DNA of 64,000 bases. Source: Betaproteobacteria bacterium RIFCSPLOWO2_12_FULL_68_20 (GTDB taxonomy: Bacteria; Pseudomonadota; Gammaproteobacteria; Burkholderiales; SG8-39). Shown in pieces: positions 51,652-63,100 of the stretch (position 1 is the first letter of the stretch; every line of letters starts with the position of its first letter). The notes under the pieces are model-generated. The model did no database searches. It was not told the origin of the DNA and saw nothing but the letters and a program-made list of their open reading frames with translations. The stretch is from contig MERQ01000031.1 in NCBI GenBank assembly GCA_001770655.1, forward strand, positions 1 through 64,000, given 5' to 3'. Both the position numbers and the translations under genes were made by a program.

Positions 51652-52677
51652 ATGAAAACGATAACCAGACTCGCGCTGGCCGGGCTCGCCGGCGGCGGAA
51701 TCGCGGCGGCGTTTCAGGCGCAGGCGCAAACCCCGCTCACCTATTCATCGTGGGTGCCGCCGACGCACCACATCACGCTCTGGCAGGCGAACTGGACCAA
51801 GGAGGTCGAGAAGGCCACCGGGGGCCGCCTCAAGTTCCAGTCCCTGCCGAAGCACCCGTCGGCTGCCCCCGGAACCTTCGACGCGGTGCGCAACGGCCTG
51901 ATGGATCTGTCTTACGTGACCGCGAGCTACACGCCGGCGCGGCACGTGCTGCCGGGAATCGCCGAGCTGCCGGGAATGGGGGATACCTCGGTGGTCAATT
52001 CGATCGCCTACTCGCGCATCCACTGGAAGCGCTTCCAGCAGATCGGCGAGTACAACGGCGTCAAGATGCTCGGCGTGTTCACGCACGGGCCGGGGCAGAT
52101 GTTCACGAAAAAGGCCATCCGCAAGCCCGCGGAGCTGCAGGGTCTCAAGTTCCGCACCGGCGGCGGCGTCGCCGAGCAGGTGGCCAACGCGATCGGCTCG
52201 GTCGGCTTTGTCAAGCCCGCGCCCGAGTCCTACGAGCTGCTCAAGTCGGGGGTCGCCGACGGCACCTTCTTCCCGCTCGAGGCCTTCATCTCGTTCAAGC
52301 TCGAGACCGTGACGAAGGAAGTCATCGAATTCCCGGGCGGAATGTACAGCTCGTCTTTCGGCTTCTTCATGAACCAGGGCAGGTGGGACAAGCTGTCGAA
52401 GCAGGACCAGGCCGCGATCGAGAAGCTCTCGCGCGAGCACGTCGCGCGCACCGCGGGCAAGTCCTGGGACGGCGCCGACGCGAAAGCCGTCGCCGCGATG
52501 AAAAAAGCGGGCGTGCCGGTAGTGAAGGCGACTCCCGCGCTGATCGCGCACGTGCGCAAGAGCTCCGATCCAATCATCGAGGAGTGGATCGCCAAGGCCA
52601 ACGCCAAGGGCGTGGACGCTCCCAGGGTGCTCGCCGAATTCCGCGCCGAGCTGAAGAAGGTGGCCGCGGAGAAATAG
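51652..52677 (+). CDS. dctP: TRAP transporter periplasmic receptor DctP
   Basis: 341-aa solute receptor with a signal peptide ending AQAQ near residue 25 and a strong Shine-Dalgarno (GGAGGAG). DctP-fold features include the carboxylate-binding Arg in LQGLKFRTGGG and the GVADGTFFPLEAF segment. TRAP receptors bind organic acids using a sodium gradient. The ligand is unknown, but the convergent erythronate-dehydrogenase-like gene suggests a sugar acid. A strong hairpin-T7 follows the gene, which would keep receptor mRNA above that of the membrane genes. Confidence 0.92.
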   Translation: MKTITRLALAGLAGGGIAAAFQAQAQTPLTYSSWVPPTHHITLWQANWTKEVEKATGGRLKFQSLPKHPSAAPGTFDAVRNGLMDLSYVTASYTPARHVLPGIAELPGMGDTSVVNSIAYSRIHWKRFQQIGEYNGVKMLGVFTHGPGQMFTKKAIRKPAELQGLKFRTGGGVAEQVANAIGSVGFVKPAPESYELLKSGVADGTFFPLEAFISFKLETVTKEVIEFPGGMYSSSFGFFMNQGRWDKLSKQDQAAIEKLSREHVARTAGKSWDGADAKAVAAMKKAGVPVVKATPALIAHVRKSSDPIIEEWIAKANAKGVDAPRVLAEFRAELKKVAAEK

Positions 52678-52709
52678 CCCGAGCGGTCCGATATCCTGGT
52701 GGATCCGAT

Positions 52710-52746
52710 GCCGCGGGTGGCGTGAGCGCCGCCCGCGGCTTTTTTT
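52710..52746 (+). terminator. Intrinsic-terminator-like hairpin between dctP and dctQ
   Basis: GCCGCGGGTGGCG-tgag-CGCCGCCCGCGGC, a 13-bp stem with one G-U pair, followed by seven T. The ATG of dctQ starts one base after the T-tract. This is the strongest of the three hairpin-before-start elements in the window. Confidence 0.82.
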
Positions 52747-52747
52747 C

Positions 52748-53245
52748 ATGAGCGAATCCAGGCACCACTGGCAGCGGCGCGCCGACGCTGCGCTGGGCGT
52801 CGCCGCCTCGGCGATCCTGTTCACGATGATGCTGCTCACCTTCGTCGACGTGGTGGGCCGCTATCTCGTCAGCCGTCCGGTGCGCGGCGCATTCGAGGTC
52901 ACCGAGCTCATGCTGCTGACGCTGATCTTCGCCGGACTGCCGCTGGTGACCCGCGCCGACGAGCACGTCACCATGGACCTGATCGACCGGCTGCTCGGCG
53001 CGCGCGCCCGCGCCCTGCTCGCCAGGCTCGTCCAGCTCCTGTGCGGTGCGCTCATGTTCCTGCTCGCGTGGCTGATGTGGCAGAAGGCGGGGGTGATCGC
53101 CGGCTACGGCGACACCACCGAAGTGCTGAAGATCCTGGTCGGTCCGTTCGTTTACTTCATGACCGCGATGATCGCGCTCTCCGGGATCATCCATCTGTAC
53201 AAGGCCGTCGTTCCCGGAAACGCCGAGGCTCCCGAGGGAATATGA
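52748..53245 (+). CDS. dctQ: TRAP transporter small permease DctQ
   Basis: 165-aa membrane protein with four hydrophobic segments. Family blocks are VDVVGRYLVSRPVRGAFEVTE and ADEHVTMDLIDR. It forms the small membrane subunit with DctM. No Shine-Dalgarno is present; the start lies one base past a terminator T-tract. Its stop overlaps the dctM start (ATGA). Confidence 0.93.
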   Translation: MSESRHHWQRRADAALGVAASAILFTMMLLTFVDVVGRYLVSRPVRGAFEVTELMLLTLIFAGLPLVTRADEHVTMDLIDRLLGARARALLARLVQLLCGALMFLLAWLMWQKAGVIAGYGDTTEVLKILVGPFVYFMTAMIALSGIIHLYKAVVPGNAEAPEGI

Positions 53246-54537
53246 TCGAAGGGCTGATCGGCCTCGCCGGCATGCTCCTGCTCGCCTTCCTGCGCGTGCC
53301 GATCGCGCTCGCCATGGCGATCGCGGGAGTCGTGGGCTATGCCTACATGCGCGACTGGAACTGGACGGTCGCCTTCGCGGTGGTGCAGACCAACGTCTAC
53401 GAGACAGGGCGCAACTACACCCTGTCGGTGGTGCCGCTGTTCATCCTGATGGGATCGTTCGTCGCCCGCGCCGGCATAGCCAACGAGCTGTTCCGCGCCG
53501 CCTACGCCTTCGTCGGGCACCTGCGCGGCGGGCTCGCCATGGCGACCGTGATCGCCTGCGCCGGCTTCGGCTCGATCTGCGGCTCCTCGATCGCCACCGC
53601 GGCGACCATGGCGAAGGTGGCCTATCCCTCGATGAAGCGTTTCGGCTACTCGGACCGGCTGGCCGCCGGGGCCATCGCCTCGGGCGGCACGCTCGGCATC
53701 ATGATCCCTCCCTCCACGCTGATGGTGATCTACGGCGTCTTCACCGAGACCAACATCGGCAAGATGTTCGCCGCCGGCATCCTGCCCGGAATCCTCGGCG
53801 CCGTGCTGCTGTGCCTCGCGGTGCAGTGGTCGACCTGGCGCGATCCGAAGGCGGGGCCGCCGGGCGAGCGTGCGGGCTGGCGCGAGCGCTGGGCTTCGCT
53901 GCGCGACATCTGGCCGGTGGCGCTGCTGTTCGTGTTCGTGATCGGCGGCATCTACGGAGGGCTTTTCACCGCTACCGAGGGCGCCGGGATGGGCGCGTTC
54001 GGCGCCATGGTGTTCGCGCTGTGGCGCCGCGCGCTCGACTGGAAGGCGCTCTACGCCTCGCTGGTCGAGAGCGGCCGCACCACCGCGATGCTGTTCATGA
54101 TCCTGATCGGCGCGCTGGTGTTCGCGGACTTCGTCAACATCACGTCCATGCCGGACGACCTCAAGTCCCTGGTCACGCGCTTCGAGGTGCACCCGGTCAT
54201 GGTGGTGGCGGCGATCATGGTGATCTACGTCCTGCTCGGCACGGCGATGGAGGAGCTGTCGATGGTGCTGCTCACCCTGCCCGTCTTCTTCCCGCTGATC
54301 GTGAGCCTGGGGCTCGACCCGGTCTGGTTCGGCATCCTGGTGGTGACGATCGTCGAGATCGGGCTGATCAGCCCGCCGGTGGGAATGAACCTGTTCGTGC
54401 TCTCGACGCTGCTGCCGCAGGTGCCGACCACCACGGTGTTCCGCGGCGTGCTGCCGTTCATGGCGGCGGACGTGGTCCGGCTGGCGATCCTGATCGCCTT
54501 CCCGGCGATCTCGCTCACCCTGCCCAACCTCATGTAG
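53242..54537 (+). CDS. dctM: TRAP transporter large permease DctM
   Basis: 431-aa sodium-coupled permease with about 12 hydrophobic segments, starting MIEGLIGLAGMLLLAFLRVP. Signature blocks: GFGSICGSSIATAATMAKVA, GGTLGIMIPPSTLMVIYG and the C-terminal GLISPPVGMNLFV. It is coupled to dctQ by ATGA and ends 8 bases inside the convergent SDR gene. Confidence 0.95.
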   Translation: MIEGLIGLAGMLLLAFLRVPIALAMAIAGVVGYAYMRDWNWTVAFAVVQTNVYETGRNYTLSVVPLFILMGSFVARAGIANELFRAAYAFVGHLRGGLAMATVIACAGFGSICGSSIATAATMAKVAYPSMKRFGYSDRLAAGAIASGGTLGIMIPPSTLMVIYGVFTETNIGKMFAAGILPGILGAVLLCLAVQWSTWRDPKAGPPGERAGWRERWASLRDIWPVALLFVFVIGGIYGGLFTATEGAGMGAFGAMVFALWRRALDWKALYASLVESGRTTAMLFMILIGALVFADFVNITSMPDDLKSLVTRFEVHPVMVVAAIMVIYVLLGTAMEELSMVLLTLPVFFPLIVSLGLDPVWFGILVVTIVEIGLISPPVGMNLFVLSTLLPQVPTTTVFRGVLPFMAADVVRLAILIAFPAISLTLPNLM

Positions 54538-55462
54538 CAGGCGAAAGCGTCGCCAGGTACTCCGTGATGATCTCCTCGACGCTTGCGCTGTGGCGGAATC
54601 CCAGCCGCGCGGCGCGCGCCGAAAGGGTCGCCTTGCAGCCCGTATCCATCACCGCCTGGATGCGCGCGTCGGGCTCGAAGCTCACGCGCCCGCGTGCGTG
54701 CGGCCGCGCCGCGTCCCATAACTGCCGGGCGGACGCCGATATGCCGGTGAGCAGCACCGTGCGGTCCGCACCCAGCGCGTCGGAGGACAGATCGGCCGCG
54801 TGCAGCAGCGACTCGACCACGCGGCCGAGCGAGATGCACGCGATCCGGGTATCGGGACGCACCGGGCACACGTAATCGCGCCCGGCGATCGGCTCGCGCA
54901 CGATCGCGCTGATCCACCCGGTGAGCGCCGTATTCGGCGCGCCGGGGCGCACCAGCACCCCGGGCAGGCGCAGCGAGCAGCCGTCGACATAGCCGCGCCG
55001 CGTGTAGTCGTTGAGCAGCGTCTCGCACACCAGCTTCTGCGTGCCGTACGAGATGCGCGGCCGGGGCGGCGTGTCGTCGGTGACCGGATCGGGCGGATCC
55101 CCGCCATAGACCGCGATCGACGAGGTGAAGACGAACCTCGGCCGCCGCCCCGCGAGCCGGCAACTTTCCAGCAGATCCCGCGTGGCGTCGAGATTGATCC
55201 GGGTGCCCAGCTCGAAGTCCTGCTCGGCGCCGCCGGACACGAGCGAAGCGAGATGGAAAACGATCCCGGTATCGGGCGTGATCAGCGAGCGCGCGAAGCC
55301 GGCGTCTGTGAGGTCGCCGGCGAGCGAGCGCACGCGCGGCAGGTCGAAGCCCGGGGCGCCCAGGTCGGTCGCCGCGATCTCGGCGGGCCCCGGCCGCGAC
55401 GCGAGGGCGCGCACCAGTGCGGAACCGATGTGGCCTGCCGCGCCGGTGACGAGTATCCTCAT
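54530..55462 (-). CDS. denD: D-erythronate dehydrogenase-like extended SDR
   Basis: 310-aa NAD-dependent SDR from ATG 55462. Rossmann motif GAAGHIGSALV and catalytic Tyr/Lys in SYGTQKLVCE. The blocks FHLASLVSGGAEQDFELG, NLDATRDLLESCR and ALRLP-like SLRLPGVLVRPG match the DenD group as I know it. DenD oxidises D-erythronate to 2-keto-D-erythronate. It is convergent with dctM and divergent from tctC. The rest of the den pathway (kinase, isomerase) is not in the window. Confidence 0.75.
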   Translation of the reverse strand: MRILVTGAAGHIGSALVRALASRPGPAEIAATDLGAPGFDLPRVRSLAGDLTDAGFARSLITPDTGIVFHLASLVSGGAEQDFELGTRINLDATRDLLESCRLAGRRPRFVFTSSIAVYGGDPPDPVTDDTPPRPRISYGTQKLVCETLLNDYTRRGYVDGCSLRLPGVLVRPGAPNTALTGWISAIVREPIAGRDYVCPVRPDTRIACISLGRVVESLLHAADLSSDALGADRTVLLTGISASARQLWDAARPHARGRVSFEPDARIQAVMDTGCKATLSARAARLGFRHSASVEEIITEYLATLSPAT

Positions 55463-55504
55463 GGGTCGAGGCCGGATTCTAAGCGGCCAGGACAAGAGGA
55501 GGAG

Positions 55505-56467
55505 ATGATGGTCCGCGTCGTTCTTTCGTTCGTGCTGCTCGCGCTGTGCTCGCTGCCCGCCCTTTCGCAGACCTACCCCGCCCGCCCGGTGAAGATCATC
55601 GTGCCCTACGGCGCCGGCGGGCCGGCCGACATCTACGCGCGCTTTCTCGGCGCGAGGCTGCAGCCCGCGCTCGGCCAGCCGTTCGTGGTGGAGGATCGCC
55701 CCGGGGGCGGCTCGATCGTCGGCACCGACGCGGTGGCGAAGTCCGCGCCGGACGGCTACACGCTGCTGATGATGTCGAACACGCACACGGTCAACGAGAC
55801 GCTGATCCCGAAAAAGCCGTTCGAGCTGATGCGCGACCTGGCGCCGATCACCGGCGTGAACTCTTCCGACCTGATGATGGTCGTGCATCCGTCGGTGCCG
55901 GCGAATAACCTGAAGGAGTTCATCGCGCTCGCGAAGTCCAGGCCGGGCGAGCTCAACTACGCCTCGTCCGGCCCGGGCACGCCCTACCACATGGCCGGAG
56001 AGCTGTTCAAGGCGATGGCCGGCGTGAATCTCGTGCACGTGCCGCACAAGGGGAGCGACGGCGCGCGCGCGAGCATCCTCGGCGGCCAGGTGCAGATGAT
56101 GTTCGATGCCATCACCACCATGGCGCAGAACGCGCGCGCGGGAAAGGTGCGCGCCCTCGCCACCACCGGCCTGAAGCGCTCGACCGTGGCGCCCGACGTG
56201 CCGACGCTCGACGAGGCCGGAGTGCCCGGCTACGCCTCCGGGATCTGGATCGGCCTGATGGCGCCGGCGGGCACGCCGCGCCCCGTCCTCGAGCGGCTGA
56301 ACGCCGAGGTGAACAAGATCCTGAACGCGGCCGACGTGAAGGAAGCGTGGGCGAAGCAGGGCGCGGTGCCGATGGGCATGACGATCGACCAGTTCGACAA
56401 GTTCCTGCGCGCGGAGATCGTCAAGTGGGCGAAGGTGGTGAAAGTCTCGGGCGCCAGGCAGGACTGA
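55505..56467 (+). CDS. Tripartite tricarboxylate-type (Bug/TctC) periplasmic receptor
   Basis: 320 aa with a signal peptide ending ALSQ. Bug-family blocks: YPARPVKIIVPYGAGGPADI, DGYTLLM, and SGPGTPYHMAGELFKAMAG. Two adjacent ATGs compete (55505 and 55508); AGGAGG is 5 nt before the second, so that may be the true start. No tctA or tctB permease genes are adjacent, so it is an orphan receptor, as is usual for the large betaproteobacterial family. The ligand is unknown. Confidence 0.9.
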   Translation: MMVRVVLSFVLLALCSLPALSQTYPARPVKIIVPYGAGGPADIYARFLGARLQPALGQPFVVEDRPGGGSIVGTDAVAKSAPDGYTLLMMSNTHTVNETLIPKKPFELMRDLAPITGVNSSDLMMVVHPSVPANNLKEFIALAKSRPGELNYASSGPGTPYHMAGELFKAMAGVNLVHVPHKGSDGARASILGGQVQMMFDAITTMAQNARAGKVRALATTGLKRSTVAPDVPTLDEAGVPGYASGIWIGLMAPAGTPRPVLERLNAEVNKILNAADVKEAWAKQGAVPMGMTIDQFDKFLRAEIVKWAKVVKVSGARQD

Positions 56468-56490
56468 AAACCCGCCGCATTGGAGGCACC

Positions 56491-57129
56491 GTGGATCCTC
56501 TCCGCTTCAGTATCTTCTGGCAGATCTTCGTTCCGGCCGCGGTTTGGTTCGGCCTGGTCGGCAGCCTCGCCGGCCTGGCCGTGGGCGCGGGCTTGCTCGC
56601 TCGCAGCGAAGGCACGCTCAAGCTGCTGCGGTCGATGAACCGCTGGGTGTCGACGCGCCGGGTGCTGAAGCCTCTCGAGATCCCGCGCCGGATCGAGCCG
56701 ATCGCCGCCGGGAACAGGCGCTGGCTCGCGCTGCTGGTGCTCGCCGGCGGCGCGATCGCGCTGCTGGTCCTGGTCGCGAGCTACGGCGATTTCAGGGGCG
56801 TCATCCGGCTCGGCCGCTTGCGCACCTCCCCGGCGGCGGTCGCGGTGGGGATGGCAGTCGAAAGCTTGTACGTGGTCCTCGCGGTGGGCAGCGCGGCGGC
56901 AGTCGCCGCCGGCATCCTGCTCGCGTTCTTCCCGCGCGCCTGGAGCGCGATCGAAGCGCGCGCGAACCGGTGGTACTCGGCGCGCCAGCTGGGCGCGAGG
57001 GCGAGCGCGATGCATTTCACGCTCGACGCGCTGGCCGAGAATCACCCGCGGGCGGCGGGCTGGACCATCTCGATCGGGTCGCTGCTCGCGGCGATCGTGT
57101 TCGGAATCCTGGCCTTCGTGCGGCCCTGA
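56491..57129 (+). CDS. Conserved membrane protein of unknown function
   Basis: 212 aa from GTG 56491, with GGAGG 4 nt upstream; the track's longer start is inside tctC. Four hydrophobic segments lie at about residues 10-35, 75-97, 115-150 and 190-210. Between the second and third is a loop (SYGDFRGVIRLGRLRTSPAA), and between the third and fourth an amphipathic stretch (YSARQLGARASAMHFTLD). I do not recognise the family. It lies 23 bases after tctC and convergent with the glucan synthase gene. Confidence 0.65.
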   Translation: MDPLRFSIFWQIFVPAAVWFGLVGSLAGLAVGAGLLARSEGTLKLLRSMNRWVSTRRVLKPLEIPRRIEPIAAGNRRWLALLVLAGGAIALLVLVASYGDFRGVIRLGRLRTSPAAVAVGMAVESLYVVLAVGSAAAVAAGILLAFFPRAWSAIEARANRWYSARQLGARASAMHFTLDALAENHPRAAGWTISIGSLLAAIVFGILAFVRP

Positions 57130-57157
57130 CGCCGCTGGCTCGTCGCATGGGTGCAGC

Positions 57158-60100
57158 TCACCCGAGGATCACGCGCACCTCGTGGGCTTGACCGTCATCC
57201 ACGAGCGGCACCCGGGTCGGGCCGTCCGGCAGCGTCTTGCCGTCGAGCGCAGCGTAGGCGACTCCACGGCTGACGCCCTGGGGGTTCTCGACTGCAATCT
57301 CGTAGCGCGCAGAGCGATATTTGAAGACGATCCCGAACCCGGGCCACTCCTTGGGGATGCAGGGGGCAAGGCACAGGAAGGCTCCCTGCAGACGAAAGCC
57401 GAGGATCCCTTCGATGCCGGCGCGGTACAGCCATCCTGCTGAGCCGGTGTACCAGGTCCATCCGCCGCGCCCGAGGTGCGGAGCGACCGAATAGACATCG
57501 GCGGCGACGGCGTACGGCTCGACCTTGTAGCGCTGCACGTCTGCTCGCGTGCTCGTGCGGTTGATCGGATTCACGAGCGAGAACAGGCTCGCGGACTTGT
57601 CTCCCTGGCCGATTGCGGCCAAGGCAATCACCGACCACGCGGCGGCATGGGTGTACTGGCCGCCGTTTTCCCGGATGCCGGGCGGATAGCCCTTGATGTA
57701 TCCGGGATCGAGCGGCGTGCGATCGAAGGGCGGCGTGAAGAGCAGCGCCAGGCCGTCGTCCGCGCGAATGAGCTGCTCGTCCACGGCGGCCATCGCACGC
57801 AAGGCGCGAGCCGGATCCGCCGCCCCGGAGAGTACGCCCCAGGATTGCGCGATCGAGTCGATCCGGCATTCGTCGCTCGCGGCCGATCCGAGCGGCGTGC
57901 CGTCGTCGTAATAGCCGCGCCGGTACCAATTGCCGTCCCAGCCTTCCTGCTCGAGTGAGGTTCGCAGACGAGCCGTATGCTGCAGCCACCTTTCGGCGCG
58001 CGCATGCTCGTTGCGGGCTTTCGCCAAAGGCGCGAACGCGGAAAGCGTCGCATGCAGGAACCAGCCGAGCCAGACGCTCTCGCCCCTGCCCCCCTCGCCG
58101 ACCCGGTTCATGCCGTCGTTCCAGTCGCCCGTGCCGATCAACGGCAAGCCGTGCTCGCCGACGGCGAGACTCTGATCGAGCCCGCGCGCGCAGTGCTCGA
58201 AGAGCGACGCGCTCTGTTCCGCGAGCATGGGCTGGAAGTAGGCGTCGTGCTCGCCCGTCCCGAGCGGCCGGCCCTCGAGGAACGCAACGGGCTCGTCCAG
58301 CACCGCGATGTCGCCCGTCGTCCCGGCATAGTGCGCTGCAGCGTAGGCGAGCCATACCCGATCGTCGGAGATGCGCGTGCGCACGCCCTGGCCGGACGGC
58401 GGCAGCCACCAATGCTGGACATCGCCTTCGACGAACTGCCGGGCGGCGGCGCGCAGGAGATGCTCGCGCGTCATCGCCGGTCGCGACAGGGCGAGCGCCA
58501 TTGCGTCCTGGAGCTGGTCGCGGAATCCGTAACCGCCGCTCGCCTGATAGAACGCCGATCGCGCCCACACGCGGCAGGCGAGCGTCTGATAGAGCAGCCA
58601 GCGATTGAGCATGATGTCCATGGACCGATCCGGCGTTTTCACCTGTACCGTGCCGAGCACATCGTCCCAATACCCTGCGACCTCGCGCAGAACCGCGTCG
58701 AGATCGGCCGCCCGGTAGCGAACGATCAAGGATTGCGCGTCGCGCTCGGTCGCTGCCTCGCCGAGAAAGAAGACGATCTCCACCGTGCCGTCCGGCTCGA
58801 GCTCGACCGCGGCTTGAAGAGCGCCACAGGGATCGAGGCCGGCGCCGACCCGCTGCGAGAGGAGCGCTTCCCCCGCAAGCGCGGCCGGGTTGTCGAGCGT
58901 GCCGTTGCGCCCCAGGAATTCCCGCCGGTCTCCGGTCCACCCGGTCTGTCGTCCGCCCAGGTCCGCAAAGGCGACACGCGAACCGAACGCCGTGTTCCAG
59001 GGGTTGCGCGCGAGCATCGCGCCTGTCTCCGGATCGAGTTCCGTCACGACGGAGAATGCAGACGCGCTGCGGGACGGGCCGAGCACCCATTCCACATAGG
59101 CCGTGACCGAAAGCCGCCGCGGCCGCCCCGACGTGTTGCGGATCGTCAGCCGTGAGATCTTGATCGGATCGGCGAGCGGCACGTACTGGAGGAGATCGAG
59201 CGCGACACCGTGGGCGGTGTGCTCGAAGCGGCTGTACCCCTGGCCGTGCGTGGCGATATAGGGCGCGGCCTCGTCACGGATCGGCAGGGCCGTCGGCCCC
59301 CACAGCTCGCCGGTGTCCTCGTCGCGCACGTAGAGCACCTCGCCCGGCCGGTCGGTGACGGGGTCGTTCGACCAGGGCGTGAGCTGGTTCTCGCGACTGC
59401 TGACCGACCAGGTGTAGCCGCTGCCCTCGACCGCGGCCTGGAAACCGAACGAGGGATTGGCGACGACGTTGATCCACGGGGCCGGTAACCACCGCCCGGC
59501 GCCGAGGAGGGTCACGTACTCCCGTCCGTCCGAGGCGAATCCGCCGAAGCCGTTGAAGAATTCGAGCTCCGGCGGTACCGGAACGCTCTGCGGCGCCTCC
59601 ACGGACGGCACGCGCGGCGGCGGCGGCACGCCGCCGGTGTCCGCTTCCGGAAGACCGTTGAGCTGTTCCGACAGCGTCCCGTTTCTTCCGACCAGCACCG
59701 CCCGGGCCATGGAGAGAAGCAGGGCCTGGGTCTGCGACGGGATGAGATCTGCACGCAGCACAAACACGGAGCCACGCGCGGCCTCCGCTCCGATCTGCGG
59801 TCGGGACTGACCCGTCCGCACCAATGTCTCGAGCTCGACTTGAAGGTCTTGCACATAGGATGACGCGCGTTCGTTCAGGATCACGAGATCCACTGCGAGC
59901 TGCTTCATGCGCCAGTATTCGTGGGCCCGCAGCAACTGACGGACGATGGCGACGTCCTCGATGTTGTCGATCCTCGCGAGAACGATCGGGAGATCGCCGG
60001 AAATGCCCTGTGCCCAGAGTGCCGCCGGCCCTCCGCCGCCGCGACGTATGGTGTCCGGCGGCGGACGCATCGACGCATCGGCGTAGAGCACGCTGCCCGC

Positions 60101-63100
60101 GAGTCGCTGAAACAGGCTCGCCTGATCGGGATCGACGCCAAGATGGCTCAACTGCACTTGCGCGTGGGTCCACGCCAATGTGGCCGCGCGGTCGAAGGCC
60201 GTCGGGTCGTGGTGCTTGTCGGCCAGGTCCAGCACATCGCCACGGGACGGCGCGACCACCGTCCAGAATGCGATGCGCGCCGTCCTTCCCGGCGCAATCC
60301 GCAGGCGGCGGCGAAGCGCGAAGACCGGATCGAGGACGGCGCCGACCGTATTGGAAAGCGGCAGGCCGTCCACGACCGCCATCGGTGTCCGAACCTCGCG
60401 CCCGCGGCCGAGGAAACGTGCCCGGTCGGTTTCGATCTCCGGCTCGCCAACGGTTTCTCCTTCGACCACGGCCAGGTGCGCTGCCCAGATTTCAGGCTCG
60501 GCGGGCGAGCGGCGCCGCCGCGTCGCCAGGATGACGCCGACTTTGGCGAGATATTCAGTCTGCACGAACAGCTTGGAAAAGGCCGGGTGCGCCGTGTCGG
60601 CGGCGGGCGGCGCCAGCACCAGCTCGGCGCATGAGGTGAGCTCGATGTCCCGGGCCGAATTGCCCGCATTCGCGACGGATACGCGGCGCACTTCGGCGTT
60701 GTCCTCCGGCGAAACGACGACCTCGAGCATCGTGGTGATCGTGCCGTCGCGCCGGACGAACTCGGCACGATCCTCGGTGAACGTCACGTCGTAACTGTCC
60801 GGTTCGATACCGGTCGGCTGGTGGCCTGCGGACCACACGTCGCCGCTCTCCACGTCGCGCAGGAAGACGTAACTGCCCCAATCGTCGCGCGTGACGTCTT
60901 CGCGCCAGCGCGTAATCGCGGAATCGCCCCAGCGGCTGTACCCGGAGCCGGCGGCCGTCAGCATCACCGTATACCGGCCGTTCGAAAGCAGGTGCGCCTC
61001 CGGCGTGGCGCCGTGCGCGGAGCGCAGCCGTCGCACCGCCGGCAATTCCAGGTCGCGAACCGTCGCTGCCGTCTTGACCTCCTCCGCCCTGGGATGAGCG
61101 ATTGCGACATCGCGCGGCGTGCGTTCCTGCAGGAGCAGCTCCGTCGCCTGCACCATCGGCTCGGCGTGAAACCGGGCCCGCATTTCCCCATCCAGGAGCG
61201 CGTTGGCGATGGCAACCACCGTCATGCCCTGATGGTGCGCCATGAAGGCGCGGACGATCGCGACGTCCTTGCCCTCGGGCAGGCGCGTGCGCGTGTAATC
61301 CAGCGCTTCGTAAAAGCCGTAGCGACCACGCCCGCCGATGGCGGCGAGTCGGACGAAGTTGCGCGCCGCTGCTCCCGGATCGACCATGGCCGCGAGCGCC
61401 GTCGCGTAGGGCGCGACGACGGCATTCTCGCCAAGACCACGCTTCAAGCCCAGACCCGGCACGCCGAAGTTCGAATACTGATAGGTGAGCTCCAGGTCGC
61501 GGACGTTGTAGGCGGACTCCGAAACTCCCCAGGGCACACCGAGCGCGGCGCCATAGGCGATCTGCCGGCGGACGACGAGACGGCTCGTCTGCTCGAGCAG
61601 GCTGCCGGCCGGCGCGCGCATGACGAGCGACGGCATCAGATACTCGAACATCGATCCCGACCAGGAGACGAGCGCTGCGCCACGTCCGGTCGGCGTGACG
61701 GCTCGCCCGAGCCGGAACCAGTGCCGCGACGGGACATCGCCCTTGGCGATCGCCACAAAGCTCGCAAGGCGCGCCTCGGAGGCGAGCAGGTCGTAGCAGC
61801 TCGGGTCGAGGCCGCCCTCCGCGACCCGATAACCGATCGAGAGAAGCTTGCGATCCGGGTCGAGGAGAAAGCCGAACTCCATCGCGTCAGCCATGGTCCG
61901 CGCCGTCGCCTCGAGCGAGGCAAGGCGCCGTTCCAGGGCGCGGGCGTCGTCGTCGGTCCGGGCGAGGTCGCGGCGGTGACTCTCGATCGACCTGTGCGTT
62001 GCCTGCGCCCAGAACAGCATTTCGGCGCCGGCCTCGTCGCCGCGCTCGCTGGCCAGCGTGCGGGCTATGTCGAGCATCGTCGCAGCCTGAGGCCCGATTT
62101 CCGTGAAGCCCCGGCGGAGCGCGGCACTCAACGCATCGAGCGCCTCGCTCAGCTGATGCCGCGTGATCGTCTGCGTTCGGCGGTCCTCGGGAAGCCCTTG
62201 CACGGCTTCGCGCGTGAGGTTCAGGCCGTCTTCGATGCCGGCAAACCGCTCGGGATCCGATACCGGGCGGCCGATCCACTCCCGGCAGGCATTCGCCAGA
62301 GCGAGCAGGTGTCCGGCCAGATTGCCGCTATCCACCGAAGAGACGTATGGCGGGTCCAATGGGCGCAGGTCCCGCGTGTCGTACCAGTTGTAGAAGTGCC
62401 CGCGGAACCGCTGCAGGCCGCTCATCGTCACGAGCGTCGCTTCCAGCCGGTCGACGGTCTCGGCCGTTCCAGCCCAGCCGAAATCGCGCGCGCTGATTGC
62501 GCAGAGAAGGTAAAGACCGAGATTGGTGGGCGAGGTCCGGTGCGCGACCGTCGGCTTCGGGTCCTCCTGGAAATTGTCCGGCGGCAGCATGTGATCCGCC
62601 GCCGTGACGAAGGTCTCGAAGAAGCGCCACGTGCGGCGCGCGACCAGGCGCAACGCGCGGGCGTCCGCAGGCGAAACCAGCAGGCGGCCGGCGACGAGCG
62701 GCGACAGGCTCGTCCAGCGGGCGATGGCGGGCGACGCGATCCAGGCGATCACCAGCGGCGCCGCCACCGGCCAGGCCTCGTTCCCGACCAGCCAGACGGC
62801 GATCGCGGCAACGCCCCCGATCGCGACGCCACCGCTCATCTGCCGATAAAACCCGGGGAGATCGAGCCGGGGGCTCACCATGGCCTGACCCGCCGTGACC
62901 CAGTCGAGCAGATGCCGGCGGCTCACGAGCAGGCGAAACAGCGTTCTGCCGATCGCATCGGCCATCAACCATGCTTGATGCGCGAGGAACCCGACCAGCA
63001 ATGCGCTCAGGGACAAGGCGAGCCCAACATCCGCGGCGAGGGCGCGCAGGTGGCTGCGTGCGGTGATCCGGGCGCGGCGCGGCACGATCGCGGCGAGAAT

